DNA from: Microbacterium sp. RU33B
GTDB taxonomy: Bacteria > Actinomycetota > Actinomycetes > Actinomycetales > Microbacteriaceae
Assembly (NCBI RefSeq): GCF_900155915.1
Contig: NZ_FTPO01000003.1
Span: 372,001 to 436,000, forward strand
Direction: 5' to 3'
Length of the DNA stretch: 64,000 nucleotides
Position 1 is the first letter of the stretch; each line of letters begins with the position of its first letter. The notes beneath the pieces were generated by a model. That model was not told the origin of the DNA and ran no database searches. It was given only the letters and a program-made list of their open reading frames with translations. This document shows, piece after piece, positions 36,081 to 44,474 of this stretch. Both the position numbers and the translations under genes were made by a program.

Positions 36081-37495
36081 GCCCTCGGCCTGCGGCGGGG
36101 CGCGGCGACGGCCGTGAGATCCTGCTCGATCGCGAAGCTCTGCTCGGCGGGGCCGACGCCGATGTGCGGCGACTGCTTGATCTTGAACGCGAACATCACG
36201 ACGAACATCCAACCCCACAGCAGCAGCGGCCCGGACTCCGCGATGCCCTGCACCAGCAGGACCGTGGCCAGGAGCGAGGGGAGGAGCGACAGCGAGGAGT
36301 ACGGCCGGTCGGCGCGCAGGTCCCAGCGCGGGCGGTCGACAGCGAAGAACCATGCGCGCCAGACGAACGCGAGGTACGTGAGCGCCATCAGGACCACTCC
36401 CACGGCGCCGAGCTGGAAGAAGACGTCGATCCACATGTTGTGGGCCTGCTGCACCGATACGCCGTGGTCGATGATCCACCCGCCGAACGCCGGGTCGGCG
36501 GTCACCCACGGCGTGGCGAAGCCCCAGCCGATCACGGGTCTCTGCGTCGCTCTCTCGAGGACCGCGGCCCAGATGTCCTCCCGCCCCGTGAGGTTCGACT
36601 CGCGCCCGAGTGCTCCGAAGATCTGCTCGCGGAAGAAGACCAGGACCAGCGCCGAGACGACGCCGATGGCGGCGTACGCCAGGTAGTACTTGGTGCGCGC
36701 GCCGGGTCGATCCGCGCGACGCATGAGCAGGATCGTCGCCAGCACGACCACCACGGCCGCCGCCGCGAGGTACGCCGTCGCCGACGAGGCCCGGTAGAAC
36801 AGGTAGGCCGATACGGCGATCCACAGGAGCAGGGTGACGCGTCTGGTCGCCCGGCCGGCGTAGAGCAGACCGAAGACGATGATCGCCATGAGCGCCACGG
36901 GTCCGAGCAGGTTCGCATTGCCCATGATGCCCTGGATGCGGCCGCCGCCGAAGAGGTTGTTGCGCGACCAGTACTCGATCGGGTCGAGCTTCTCGGTGCG
37001 CGGGACGAAGCCCGGCAGGAGCGGCACGCGCACGAAGATCGACACCCACAGTTCGAACACGAGCGACAGGCCGATGACCCACTTCAGCGCGGAGGAGACG
37101 GCCCGCACGAGCTCGCGCCAGGTCAGGAGCGAGCCCACGAACAGCGCCTGCACCGTCGTGATCACCAGGAGAAGGAGAGTCCAGGCCGAGACGGCGGGCC
37201 ACGCCGACCAGATCAGGGAGAGGATCGCCCACACGACGTAGCCCACGACGAACCAGGGGAGTCGCTGCCAGTGCACCGACGGCCGCACGGCGAGCCACAG
37301 CCCGATCGACAGGAGAGCGCCGCCGATGACGACGGCGCCGGCCACGACCTCGCCGAACGCGTGGACCCAGGCGGTTCCGGACAGCGCGGTGAACAGCACG
37401 AAGATGCACCACGCGCGTAGCAGCAGGTGCCCTGTCTTCTCGCGGACCGGGGCTGCCGGGGGCGCCGCGACCGGGTGCTTCGTGTGGACCGCCAT
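36077..37495 (-). CDS. O-antigen ligase / Wzy-type membrane protein, copy A
   Basis: 472 residues with about 11 membrane segments. The Wzy_C-type loop reads GREDIWAAVLERATQRPVIG then HNMWIDVFFQLGAVGV; GIMGNANLLGPVALMAI parallels the segment in copy B. The cytosolic C-terminus is charged and ends PRRRPRA. A paralogue of copy B with clear divergence. Two polymerase/ligase proteins fit two separate polymers or polymerase plus ligase roles. Its ATG is nine bases from a TAGCCT box, back to back with the manA promoter within 42 bases. Confidence 0.88.
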   Translation of the reverse strand: MAVHTKHPVAAPPAAPVREKTGHLLLRAWCIFVLFTALSGTAWVHAFGEVVAGAVVIGGALLSIGLWLAVRPSVHWQRLPWFVVGYVVWAILSLIWSAWPAVSAWTLLLLVITTVQALFVGSLLTWRELVRAVSSALKWVIGLSLVFELWVSIFVRVPLLPGFVPRTEKLDPIEYWSRNNLFGGGRIQGIMGNANLLGPVALMAIIVFGLLYAGRATRRVTLLLWIAVSAYLFYRASSATAYLAAAAVVVVLATILLMRRADRPGARTKYYLAYAAIGVVSALVLVFFREQIFGALGRESNLTGREDIWAAVLERATQRPVIGWGFATPWVTADPAFGGWIIDHGVSVQQAHNMWIDVFFQLGAVGVVLMALTYLAFVWRAWFFAVDRPRWDLRADRPYSSLSLLPSLLATVLLVQGIAESGPLLLWGWMFVVMFAFKIKQSPHIGVGPAEQSFAIEQDLTAVAAPRRRPRA

Positions 37496-37504
37496 CGTGA
37501 TATC

Positions 37505-37510
37505 AGGCTA
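37505..37510 (-). promoter_or_regulatory. -10 box (TAGCCT) of the O-antigen ligase operon
   Basis: Minus strand, nine bases before ATG 37495. Lies only 15 bases from the divergent manA -10 box. Confidence 0.5.
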
Positions 37511-37525
37511 CCGGAGCAGCCTGTC

Positions 37526-37531
37526 TAGGCT
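37526..37531 (+). promoter_or_regulatory. -10 box (TAGGCT), probable leaderless manA promoter
   Basis: TAGGCT followed by six bases and GTG at 37538. Confidence 0.6.
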
Positions 37532-37537
37532 GGGGAT

Positions 37538-38692
37538 GTGCTGGTACCCCTCGCCAATGCCCCGCGCGACTATCCGTGGGGGTCAACGACCCTGCTCGCC
37601 GAACTCGAAGGTCGCACCCCGACGGGGGCGCGCGAAGCCGAGGTGTGGTTCGGCGATCATCCCGGTTCGCCCGCCCGGGTTCCCGACGGACGCACGCTCG
37701 GAGAGTGGCTCTCCGAGGAGGGATCGGATGCCGGAGCGCCTGCCCGGCTGCCGTACCTGCTGAAGCTGCTGGCCGCGGCATCCCCGCTGTCGATCCAGGT
37801 GCACCCCTCGAAGTCGCAGGCCGAAGCGGGCTTCGCGCGCGAGGAGGCGGCGGGGATCCCCCGCGATGCCGGTGAGCGCCTGTACCGCGACGACAACCAC
37901 AAGCCCGAGGTGCTCGTCGCACTCAGCGACACCTTCACCGCGCTCGCCGGTCTCCGCGACATCGACGCGACCAGGCGACTCGTCGCAGCGCTCGGCGCGC
38001 CCGCCGCACCGCTGGCGGCGCGGCTGGAGGGTCCGGATGCCTCGGCGGCCCTGATCGACACGGTGGCCTGGCTCCTCTCCGGCAGCGCCGCCGCCGAGGT
38101 CGACGACGTCATCGCGGCGCTCGCGGATGCCGATGTCCCCGAGTTCGACGCGGAGATCGCGACGGTCGCCCGCATCGCGCAGTCGGCCCCGGGCGATCCC
38201 GGCGTCGTCGTGGCGCTGCTCATGAACGTCGTCACTCTGCGCCGCGGGGAGGCGCTGTTCCTGCCGGCCGGCGTGCTCCACGCCTACCTCGAAGGGCTCG
38301 GGGTGGAGCTCATGTCGGCGAGCGACAACGTCATGCGAGGTGGGCTCACCCCCAAGCACATCGACGTCGACGAGCTCGTCCGCGTGCTCGACCCCCGTCC
38401 CGGCCTCGAGCCGCGTCTGCATCCCGTCCCGCTCGGCGACGGACTGGAGCGGTTCGACGCGGGAGTCCCCGATTTCGCGCTGCTGCACGCGCGGATCGGC
38501 GGCACGGCCGCAGTCCCGGTGGGGGGAGCATCCATCGCCGTCGTGACCGAGGGCGAGCTCCGGCTGCGCGGTGCGGCGACGGGCGAGGAGAGGCTCCTGC
38601 GACCCGGCCAGGCGGTGTTCGTCACCGCGGACGAAGGGACGCTTGAGGCATCCGGAACCGGCGAGCTGTTCCTCGCCGGACCCGGCCGCTGA
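37538..38692 (+). CDS. manA: Mannose-6-phosphate isomerase, class I
   Basis: 384-residue zinc enzyme that interconverts fructose-6-phosphate and mannose-6-phosphate, feeding GDP-mannose for cell-envelope glycans. Zinc ligands appear in IQVHPSKSQAEAGF (Gln, His), DNHKPEVL (Glu) and AGVLHAYLEGLGVELM (His). YPWGSTTLLAEL and NVMRGGLTPKHIDV are family signatures. Leaderless GTG start from the TAGGCT box. In M. tuberculosis manA also lies in the whiB2-sahH neighbourhood. Confidence 0.96.
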   Translation: MLVPLANAPRDYPWGSTTLLAELEGRTPTGAREAEVWFGDHPGSPARVPDGRTLGEWLSEEGSDAGAPARLPYLLKLLAAASPLSIQVHPSKSQAEAGFAREEAAGIPRDAGERLYRDDNHKPEVLVALSDTFTALAGLRDIDATRRLVAALGAPAAPLAARLEGPDASAALIDTVAWLLSGSAAAEVDDVIAALADADVPEFDAEIATVARIAQSAPGDPGVVVALLMNVVTLRRGEALFLPAGVLHAYLEGLGVELMSASDNVMRGGLTPKHIDVDELVRVLDPRPGLEPRLHPVPLGDGLERFDAGVPDFALLHARIGGTAAVPVGGASIAVVTEGELRLRGAATGEERLLRPGQAVFVTADEGTLEASGTGELFLAGPGR

Positions 38693-38711
38693 CCGCGCCT
38701 CCCGTGCGGTC
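38691..38711 (+). terminator. Weak hairpin at the manA stop codon
   Basis: GACCGC (38691-38696) pairs with GCGGTC (38706-38711); the left arm shares two bases with the TGA stop. Only six pairs, so termination is uncertain. Confidence 0.3.
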
Positions 38712-38815
38712 GAACCGTGTGCCTGCCGGGCGTTCTCTCATCGTTACCCGTGCGCGACACGCCGACGGCGCGTCGTGAAGCTTCAATGAACCCTTGAGGC
38801 TTTATGGTTCGCGAC

Positions 38816-38846
38816 TTGACCCTGAGGAACTACACGGGTGTAATTA
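38816..38846 (+). promoter_or_regulatory. whiB promoter (-35 TTGACC, -10 TGTAAT)
   Basis: TTGACC at 38816-38821 and TGTAAT at 38839-38844 with a 17-base spacer, close to housekeeping consensus. ACACGGGTGT (arms ACAC/GTGT) overlaps the -10 region and could be an operator. The region is AT-rich against the genome average. The leader is about 45 bases and ends with the ribosome site GGGGGGAG before ATG 38895. Confidence 0.6.
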
Positions 38847-38894
38847 TGCGTACGCGCTGACCAGCGTGGGGGGAAACACCGGGGGGAGAACGAG

Positions 38895-39215
38895 ATGACG
38901 GGCTACCGTTCAGGCGTTCCCGACAATTGGTTCGTCGATCCGGTCAACCTCGGGGTTCCCGGGGTGCGGCGTCCAGCCGAGACCGATGACGAGAATCCGC
39001 TCGGATGGCAGTCCGACGCGCTGTGCGCGCAGACCGATCCGGAGGCGTTCTTCCCGGAGAAGGGCGGCTCCACGCGCGACGCGAAGCGCGTCTGCACGAC
39101 CTGCGACGTCCGCGACCGCTGCCTCGAGTACGCCCTCCAGAACGACGAGCGCTTCGGCATCTGGGGCGGCCTCAGCGAACGCGAGCGTCGCAAGCTGAAG
39201 CGCCGCGCCGGCTGA
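38895..39215 (+). CDS. whiB: WhiB-family iron-sulfur transcription regulator
   Basis: 106 residues. Four conserved Cys (44, 67, 70, 76; pattern C-x22-C-x2-C-x5-C) bind a 4Fe-4S cluster. FGIWGG at 87-92 is the turn that contacts sigma factor region 4, and the tail RERRKLKRR binds DNA. It is most like WhiB2/WhmD, which controls cell division and septation, judged by length and by its position beside a giant GT2 gene, a metallopeptidase-family gene and DUF3499, as in mycobacteria. Unlike its neighbours it has a full -35/-10 promoter and a strong ribosome site. Confidence 0.95.
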   Translation: MTGYRSGVPDNWFVDPVNLGVPGVRRPAETDDENPLGWQSDALCAQTDPEAFFPEKGGSTRDAKRVCTTCDVRDRCLEYALQNDERFGIWGGLSERERRKLKRRAG

Positions 39216-39281
39216 ATCCGCCCGACCGCTCCGATCTTGTCGGAGTGGCGCGCGCCTCCGGGGGAGGCCGTGCGGTCCGCC

Positions 39282-39287
39282 TAGGCT
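39282..39287 (+). promoter_or_regulatory. -10 box (TAGGCT) of the giant GT2 gene
   Basis: TAGGCT followed by nine bases and ATG at 39297; leaderless or nearly so. Confidence 0.45.
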
Positions 39288-39296
39288 GACGACGTC

Positions 39297-42152
39297 ATGC
39301 CCGCTCGAGTCCACGCTCTCCTCTTCGTGCGCCCCGACGGGCGCACTCCCGCCGCGCACCATCTGCGGCGGACGCTGAGGGCGCTCTCCGAGCAGCGGCG
39401 CCCCGTCGACGCCCTCACGATCGTCGTGTGCGGCACGGACCCGGGCGTGGCCGAAGCCGCCGCATCGTCGGGCGCCGAATCCGTCATCACCGCCCCGGCG
39501 GGCACCGGCTACGCGGAGGCATTGAGTCTGGCCACGCGCAGGGTGAACGCGGATGCCGTGTGGCTTCTGGCGCAGGACACCGCACCGCAGCCCGAAGCCC
39601 TGCAGCGGCTGACCGGTGCGCTCGAGCTCGCGCCGTCGGTCGCCCTCGTGGCTCCCAAGCTCGTGCGCTGGGACGACGCCACCGAGATCGTGTCGCTCGG
39701 CGTGACGATGACGGGACTCGGCCGCACGGTCGGGATCTCCGACGGCGAGCTCGACCAGGGCCAGCACGACGCCGACGACGACGTCCTCGGAGCCGACGTG
39801 CGCGGACTCCTCGTGCGCGCCGACGCCTGGGCGCAGCTCGACGGCCTCGACCGCGCGCTCCTGGGCGCCGATGAGGGACTCGACCTCGCGGTGCGTGCGC
39901 GTCTCGCCGGCGCTCGCGTGGCGCTCGCGCCCACCGCCGTCGTCGCCGTCGCCGGCGACGGGGTCGCCGGCGCACCGGCTCCGCTGACGGGCCGGGCCCG
40001 TCGACGCCGCGCGTTCGCCGCGCGGACGGCGCAGCTGCACCGTCGTCTCGCGTATGCGCGGCCTGCGGCGCTGCCGCTGGTGTGGCTCACGCTGCTGCCG
40101 CTCGTCGTCTGGCGCACGGGCGTGCACCTCGTGCGCAAGCAGCCGTCCCTCGTCGGTCCGGAGTGGGCCGCGACCTTCGTGGCCTTCTTCCGTGTGGGCG
40201 CCGTCGTGCGCTCGCGGCGCCGCATCGCGCGTCATCGCACAGCGTCGTGGGCCCAGATCGCGCCCCTGAGGATCTCGCAGTCCGCCCTGCGCCAGCGCTT
40301 CGACGACGACCCGGATGTCGCCAACGCCGACGCCGCTCCGCAGCGCGGAGAGCTGCGGTTCTTCGCCGGCGGTGGCGCCTGGCTCGTGCTGGGGGCGCTC
40401 GCGACATCCCTCGTCGCCTTCCCGATGCTGCTGGCGTGGCCCGTGCTCGGCGGCGGAGCCCTGCAGCCGCTGCGGACGACGTTCGCTCAGCTGTGGGCCG
40501 ACGCCGCCTTCGGCTCGCGCGGCCTCGGGCTCGAGACCGTGGGACCTGCCGATCCGTTCGCCGCGGTGCTCGCGGTGGTGGGGAGCCTCTGGCCCGCCGA
40601 CCCCTCGCGCGTTCTGGTCGTGATCTGGGTGCTGGCCCTTCCGCTGGCCGCCCTGGGCGGCTGGTTCGCCGCCACACGGGTGACCGACCGCGCCACGCTG
40701 CGCTTCGCCGGCGGCGTCGTGTGGGCGCTCGCCCCGACCTTCCTCGCCGCGCTGTCGCAGGGACGCCCCGCCGCCGTCCTCGTGCACCTCCTGCTGCCCT
40801 GGCTGTTCTTCGCCGGCTCCGTCGCCCACCGCTCCTGGGTGCCGGCGGGCGCCGCATCCCTCGTCCTCGCCGCCGTCGTGGCCGGCGCGCCGTCTCTCGC
40901 GCCCGCCCTGGCGGTGCTGTGGGCGGTCGCGCTGATCCTCACGTTCGCCCTCCGCGCCGGACGCGGAGCCGCCCGCATCGCGTGGCTGGCCGTGCCTTCG
41001 CTCGTGCTGTCGCTGCCGCTCGTGTGGCACCAGGTGCGCGCCGGGCTCCCGCTCGCGCTTCTCGCCGATCCCGGCGTGCCCTGGGTGGGACCCGAAGCGG
41101 CGGCCGACGGCGTGGGGCGTTCGCTCCTCGCCGCGGGCTTCCCCACGACCGACCCCGGCGGATGGACGGAGTTCCTCGCCGGCGGCGCCACGTGGTGGGT
41201 CCCCCTGCTCGTCGCCCCTCTCGCCCTTCTGGCCCTCGTCGCGCCGCTCACCCAGCGCTGGGCGGTGGGTGGAGCGCTGCTCGGCGTGACGGCGCTCGGC
41301 CTGGCCACGGCGTTCGCCGCCGTCGGCATCTCGGTGACGTTCGTCCAGTCCGCTTCGGTGGCCCTGTGGCCGGGCTCCGCGCTCAGCCTCGCGTGGCTCG
41401 GCGTCACCGCCGGCGCCCTCGTGACCCTGGATGCCGGCATCGCGCCGCGATGGGGCTCGGTTCGAACCCTCGGGGCGGTCGTCGCGATGACGGCGATCGC
41501 CGTCCTGGCCTTCCCCGGCGTGACATCGGTCGCCCGCGGAACGGCGCAGCTCCAGAACGGGCCGGCGAGCACGCTGCCGGCGTACGTGGCGGCCGCCGGG
41601 CGTGACGACCCGGATGTCGGCACGGTCGTCCTCACGCCGCAGAGCTCCGGAGGCGTCGCCTCCTCCGTCGTCTGGGGCGGCAGCGAGACCATCGGCAGTC
41701 AGGCGACGCTCTTGTCGACGCGCACCGTCGCGACGGCATCCGACCAGGAGCTCGCCGACCTCACCGCCGACCTCGTCACCTCTTCGGCCGCCGACGTCGT
41801 CGACGCACTGCGCGGCCACGGCGTGCGCTTCGTGCTGCTCTCCCCGTCTCCGTCACCCGAATCGGATGCGGCGCGCTCGTTCCGCCTGCAGGCGCAGACC
41901 TCGCTCGACCAGCGCGACGGTCTCGATTCCGTCGGAGAGACGTCCAAGGGCACGCTCTGGCGCGTCGAGGGCGGAGAAGAGACGCGCTTCACCCCGCCCG
42001 CATCCGTCGACCGCACCGCGGGATGGATCGCCGCGATGCAGTTCGGCGTCGTCGCGATCGCCTTGCTGCTCGCGATCCCCACGTCTGCGTCGCGCCGCGC
42101 CGCACGCCGCACCCCCCGGGTGGTCGGCCCGCACTGGCAGGAGGGCCGATGA
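39297..42152 (+). CDS. Giant membrane-bound GT2 glycosyltransferase
   Basis: 951 residues. Residues of about 1-240 form a GT-A domain (LRALSEQRRPVDALTIVV, NADAVWLLAQDTAPQPEAL with the acidic metal site, LGADEGLDLAVRARLAG). Then a basic linker and about 12 membrane segments, and near residues 720-890 a large extracytoplasmic region (TLPAYVAAAGRDDPDVGTVV, GVRFVLLSPSPSPESDA), with a final membrane segment. The length and layout match the actinobacterial protein that regularly sits beside whiB. Its substrate is unknown; an envelope glycan is likely. Very high GC. Overlaps the DUF5719 gene by ATGA. Confidence 0.85.
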   Translation: MPARVHALLFVRPDGRTPAAHHLRRTLRALSEQRRPVDALTIVVCGTDPGVAEAAASSGAESVITAPAGTGYAEALSLATRRVNADAVWLLAQDTAPQPEALQRLTGALELAPSVALVAPKLVRWDDATEIVSLGVTMTGLGRTVGISDGELDQGQHDADDDVLGADVRGLLVRADAWAQLDGLDRALLGADEGLDLAVRARLAGARVALAPTAVVAVAGDGVAGAPAPLTGRARRRRAFAARTAQLHRRLAYARPAALPLVWLTLLPLVVWRTGVHLVRKQPSLVGPEWAATFVAFFRVGAVVRSRRRIARHRTASWAQIAPLRISQSALRQRFDDDPDVANADAAPQRGELRFFAGGGAWLVLGALATSLVAFPMLLAWPVLGGGALQPLRTTFAQLWADAAFGSRGLGLETVGPADPFAAVLAVVGSLWPADPSRVLVVIWVLALPLAALGGWFAATRVTDRATLRFAGGVVWALAPTFLAALSQGRPAAVLVHLLLPWLFFAGSVAHRSWVPAGAASLVLAAVVAGAPSLAPALAVLWAVALILTFALRAGRGAARIAWLAVPSLVLSLPLVWHQVRAGLPLALLADPGVPWVGPEAAADGVGRSLLAAGFPTTDPGGWTEFLAGGATWWVPLLVAPLALLALVAPLTQRWAVGGALLGVTALGLATAFAAVGISVTFVQSASVALWPGSALSLAWLGVTAGALVTLDAGIAPRWGSVRTLGAVVAMTAIAVLAFPGVTSVARGTAQLQNGPASTLPAYVAAAGRDDPDVGTVVLTPQSSGGVASSVVWGGSETIGSQATLLSTRTVATASDQELADLTADLVTSSAADVVDALRGHGVRFVLLSPSPSPESDAARSFRLQAQTSLDQRDGLDSVGETSKGTLWRVEGGEETRFTPPASVDRTAGWIAAMQFGVVAIALLLAIPTSASRRAARRTPRVVGPHWQEGR

Positions 42153-43555
42153 GCGATCGCAGATTCCTCCGCCTGGCATCCACGAGCGCCCGGCTCCTGA
42201 TCGGCACCGTCGTGTCGGTCGCCGCCGTGGTGGCCGTCGTGACGGCCGTCTCGCTGCCCTGGCCGGTGGTCGAGCGCGCGCCGCTGTCGATCCAGGCGAC
42301 TCCCGAGCCCGGTGACACGATCGCGGTCTGCGACGGCCCGCTGCTGGCGCTCGGCCGACAGTCCCAGGCGGCCGCGGAGCTGTCGCTCGCGGCCTCCGCG
42401 ACTGTGACGGCAGGAGTCGCGGAAGGCGCGTCCGCCGCCACGGAGTCGCGGCTCGAGTCGCCGAACGTCACGAACGCCGATCCCGTCCCCGTCTTCACCG
42501 CGGCGCCCGAAGACGGCGTCCGCTCCGACGTGGCGGCCTCCTCGTCCGCGTCGGTGCGCTCGGACGACCTCGCCGGCTTCGCGGCATCCGCGTGCCGTCC
42601 GCCCCTGCTGGAGTCCTGGCTCGTCGGCGGGGCCGGCACGACGGGGGCGGCGGATCTCGTCGTGCTCTCGAACCCGGGCGACGTGCCCGCGGCCGTGCAG
42701 CTGACGCTCTTCGGCGCGCAGGGCGAGTCGACCCCGGCCGGTGGCTCGATCGTGATCGCCCCGCGCACACAGCGCGTGCTCCCGCTGGCCGGAATCGCGT
42801 TCGGCGAGGACAGCCCCGTGATCCGCGTCACCGCCACGGGCGGGCCGGTGCAGGCCTCTCTGCAGACGAGCATCACCCGCACCCTGGTGCCCGGCGGAGT
42901 GGATCAGTCGGGAGCCCTCGCCGCCCCGACGCGCACCGTCGTGATCACCGGGATCGATGCCGCTGCCCGGGCCGAGACCGACGATGCCACCTCGCTCCTG
43001 CGGCTCCTCTCGCCGTCGGCCGACACCACCGCGTCGGTGACCGTCATCCCCGTCGGCAGTACGACCCCGATCGGCGAGCCCTCCACGATCCCCCTCACCG
43101 CGGGGAGTCCGGTCGAGGTCGACCTGGGCCTGCGCGACGCCGGTCGCTACACCGTGGTCGTCGCGGCCGACCAGCCGGTCGTGGCCGCGGCCTGGCAGGC
43201 GACGGGGCTCGGCGAGGGCGACGACTTCGCGTGGTACACGCCGTCGGACGAGATCGCCGTTCCGACGCTCTTCGCGACGCCCGCAGGCGCTCCGCCGCGC
43301 GTGACCCTCGCCAACACGGCGGACGTCGACGCCGCGGTGCGGATCGCCACGACCGACGGATCCTTCTCGACCGAGGTGGCGGTGGCCGCCGGATCCTCCG
43401 TCGACGTGCCGCTGCCGTCCCGCGGCGTGTATCTGCTCGACCCCGGAGCGACGACGGTGCGCGCCGCGGTGTCGTTCGCGTCCGCCGGTGCCCTCGCCGG
43501 CTTCCCGGTCTGGCCGGCGGATGCCGCGGCGCAGGCGATCACGGTCTACCCCTAG
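42149..43555 (+). CDS. DUF5719 family membrane-anchored extracellular protein
   Basis: 468 residues: one N-terminal membrane segment (LLIGTVVSVAAVVAVVTAVSL), then an extracellular, Ala/Val/Thr-rich beta protein. Motifs include VLSNPGDVPAAVQLTLFGA, SIVIAPRTQRVLPLAG, YTVVVAADQPVVAAAWQAT and VTLANTADVDAAVRI, which look like repeated beta-sandwich units. Function unknown. Its ATG overlaps the giant GT2 stop (ATGA), so the two probably act together at the cell surface. Confidence 0.85.
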   Translation: MSDRRFLRLASTSARLLIGTVVSVAAVVAVVTAVSLPWPVVERAPLSIQATPEPGDTIAVCDGPLLALGRQSQAAAELSLAASATVTAGVAEGASAATESRLESPNVTNADPVPVFTAAPEDGVRSDVAASSSASVRSDDLAGFAASACRPPLLESWLVGGAGTTGAADLVVLSNPGDVPAAVQLTLFGAQGESTPAGGSIVIAPRTQRVLPLAGIAFGEDSPVIRVTATGGPVQASLQTSITRTLVPGGVDQSGALAAPTRTVVITGIDAAARAETDDATSLLRLLSPSADTTASVTVIPVGSTTPIGEPSTIPLTAGSPVEVDLGLRDAGRYTVVVAADQPVVAAAWQATGLGEGDDFAWYTPSDEIAVPTLFATPAGAPPRVTLANTADVDAAVRIATTDGSFSTEVAVAAGSSVDVPLPSRGVYLLDPGATTVRAAVSFASAGALAGFPVWPADAAAQAITVYP

Positions 43556-43562
43556 GGTGAGG

Positions 43563-44003
43563 TCAGAAGTACCGGAAGCGCTCCGGACCGAGGTCCCAGG
43601 GGTCGCGGTCGAGGTACTCCGCCGCAGCGCGGAAGACGCAGCTCTCGACCATCATCCTGTGGTGCAGATCGTCGTTGCGGTGCAGGTGGCTGAGCCGCTC
43701 GATCGGGATGCGCCAGAGGATGATGCGCTTCTGGTCTGCCAGCACCTGCCAGCGGGGGATGCCCTCGGCATCCGTCGCGGGGGGCATGTCGCCGATCTCG
43801 AAGCTGACGTCCCGGAGCTCCTCCCACGCGGAGCGCAGGAACTCCGCCGCCGTGCCGACCGCGAGATCGAACCGGTCGACGCGCGTGTCGAGCGGGGGGA
43901 GGGGCGGACGCACGACCGGACTGCGGTTCTCGCGCCCGTGGCGCCCGTGCCGGGAGGGCCGACGCAGGGGCTGCGCCGTCGCCTTCGCCTTCCGCCACGC
44001 CAT
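43563..44003 (-). CDS. Metallopeptidase-family protein, zinc motif not visible
   Basis: 146 residues, resembling the small protein next to whiB2 and DUF3499 in other actinobacteria (Rv3259 type). The basic N-terminus is followed by PLDTRVDRFDLAVGTAAEFL, IILWRIPIERL and a helix HHRMMVESCVFRAAAEYLDR. In the wider gluzincin family this helix carries HExxH; here I see no HExxH, so catalysis is doubtful. ATG is six bases after TAGGAT (leaderless). Convergent with DUF5719, seven bases apart. Confidence 0.75.
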   Translation of the reverse strand: MAWRKAKATAQPLRRPSRHGRHGRENRSPVVRPPLPPLDTRVDRFDLAVGTAAEFLRSAWEELRDVSFEIGDMPPATDAEGIPRWQVLADQKRIILWRIPIERLSHLHRNDDLHHRMMVESCVFRAAAEYLDRDPWDLGPERFRYF

Positions 44004-44009
44004 GCTCCG

Positions 44010-44015
44010 ATCCTA
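44010..44015 (-). promoter_or_regulatory. -10 box (TAGGAT), probable leaderless promoter
   Basis: Minus-strand TAGGAT followed by six bases and ATG 44003 of the metallopeptidase-family gene. Confidence 0.55.
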
Positions 44016-44059
44016 GGCGAGCGCGGTGCGCGCGGCACCGTGCACAATCTCACGTCGGA

Positions 44060-44123
44060 GATGTAGGTGACCCGCCGCGCGGGGTCCGGTTGGAACCGCG
44101 TCGTGCGGCGTGTCTCCTACATC
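44060..44123. repeat. Long imperfect inverted repeat between divergent genes
   Basis: 44060-44080 (GATGTAGGTGACCCGCCGC...) and the complement of 44103-44123 match at 18 of 21 positions. The 22-base loop holds a second small palindrome, GGTTGGAACC. It lies in the 224-base region between the divergent metallopeptidase-family and DUF3499 genes, upstream of both, so it is not a terminator for either. It could be an operator, a structured RNA or a remnant repeat. Confidence 0.7.
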
Positions 44124-44214
44124 CTTGACGGCGAAGTCCGTGACGGCGAATCGGGCCGGATGCCGGAGCGGGCGGGGTGCGGCGCGGCATCCGGAGGGTG
44201 TCGCCGACCGCGAC

Positions 44215-44220
44215 TAGCGT
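44215..44220 (+). promoter_or_regulatory. -10 box (TAGCGT), probable leaderless DUF3499 promoter
   Basis: TAGCGT followed by seven bases and ATG 44228. Confidence 0.5.
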
Positions 44221-44227
44221 GAGGCAG

Positions 44228-44434
44228 ATGCGCGACAGACTCTGTTCGAAGGTGGGCTGCGCCCGCGAGGCCGTCACGACCCTCACCTACGATTACGGCG
44301 ACCAGATGGCGGCCGTCGGCCCCCTCGGCTTGGCGCCCGATCCGCACGCCCACGACCTCTGCGCGATCCACACCGACCGTCTGTCGGTTCCCCAGGGGTG
44401 GGTCGTCGTGCGGCACGAGACGCTCCGCATCTGA
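44228..44434 (+). CDS. DUF3499 family small protein
   Basis: 68 residues. [38 protein letters not shown] and [12 protein letters not shown] match the actinobacterial DUF3499 family. CSKVGC and LCAIH place Cys/Cys and Cys/His pairs that could bind zinc. Function unknown. ATG 44228 is chosen because a TAGCGT box lies seven bases upstream; the in-frame upstream extension to 44177 would cross the promoter. It sits 40 bases ahead of ahcY. Confidence 0.85.
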   Translation: MRDRLCSKVGCAREAVTTLTYDYGDQMAAVGPLGLAPDPHAHDLCAIHTDRLSVPQGWVVVRHETLRI

Positions 44435-44462
44435 GCGGAGGACCGGTCCTCCCGCTCCGTGG

Positions 44463-44468
44463 GAGAAT
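44463..44468 (+). promoter_or_regulatory. -10 box (GAGAAT), possible leaderless ahcY promoter
   Basis: GAGAAT followed by six bases and ATG 44475. The first position deviates from TANNNT. No S-adenosylhomocysteine riboswitch fits in the 40-base gap. Confidence 0.4.
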
Positions 44469-44474
44469 GGGCGG

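Noticed and set aside
44435..44474. S-adenosylhomocysteine riboswitch before ahcY
   Set aside because: Only 40 bases separate DUF3499 and ahcY, and the -10-like box leaves no leader.
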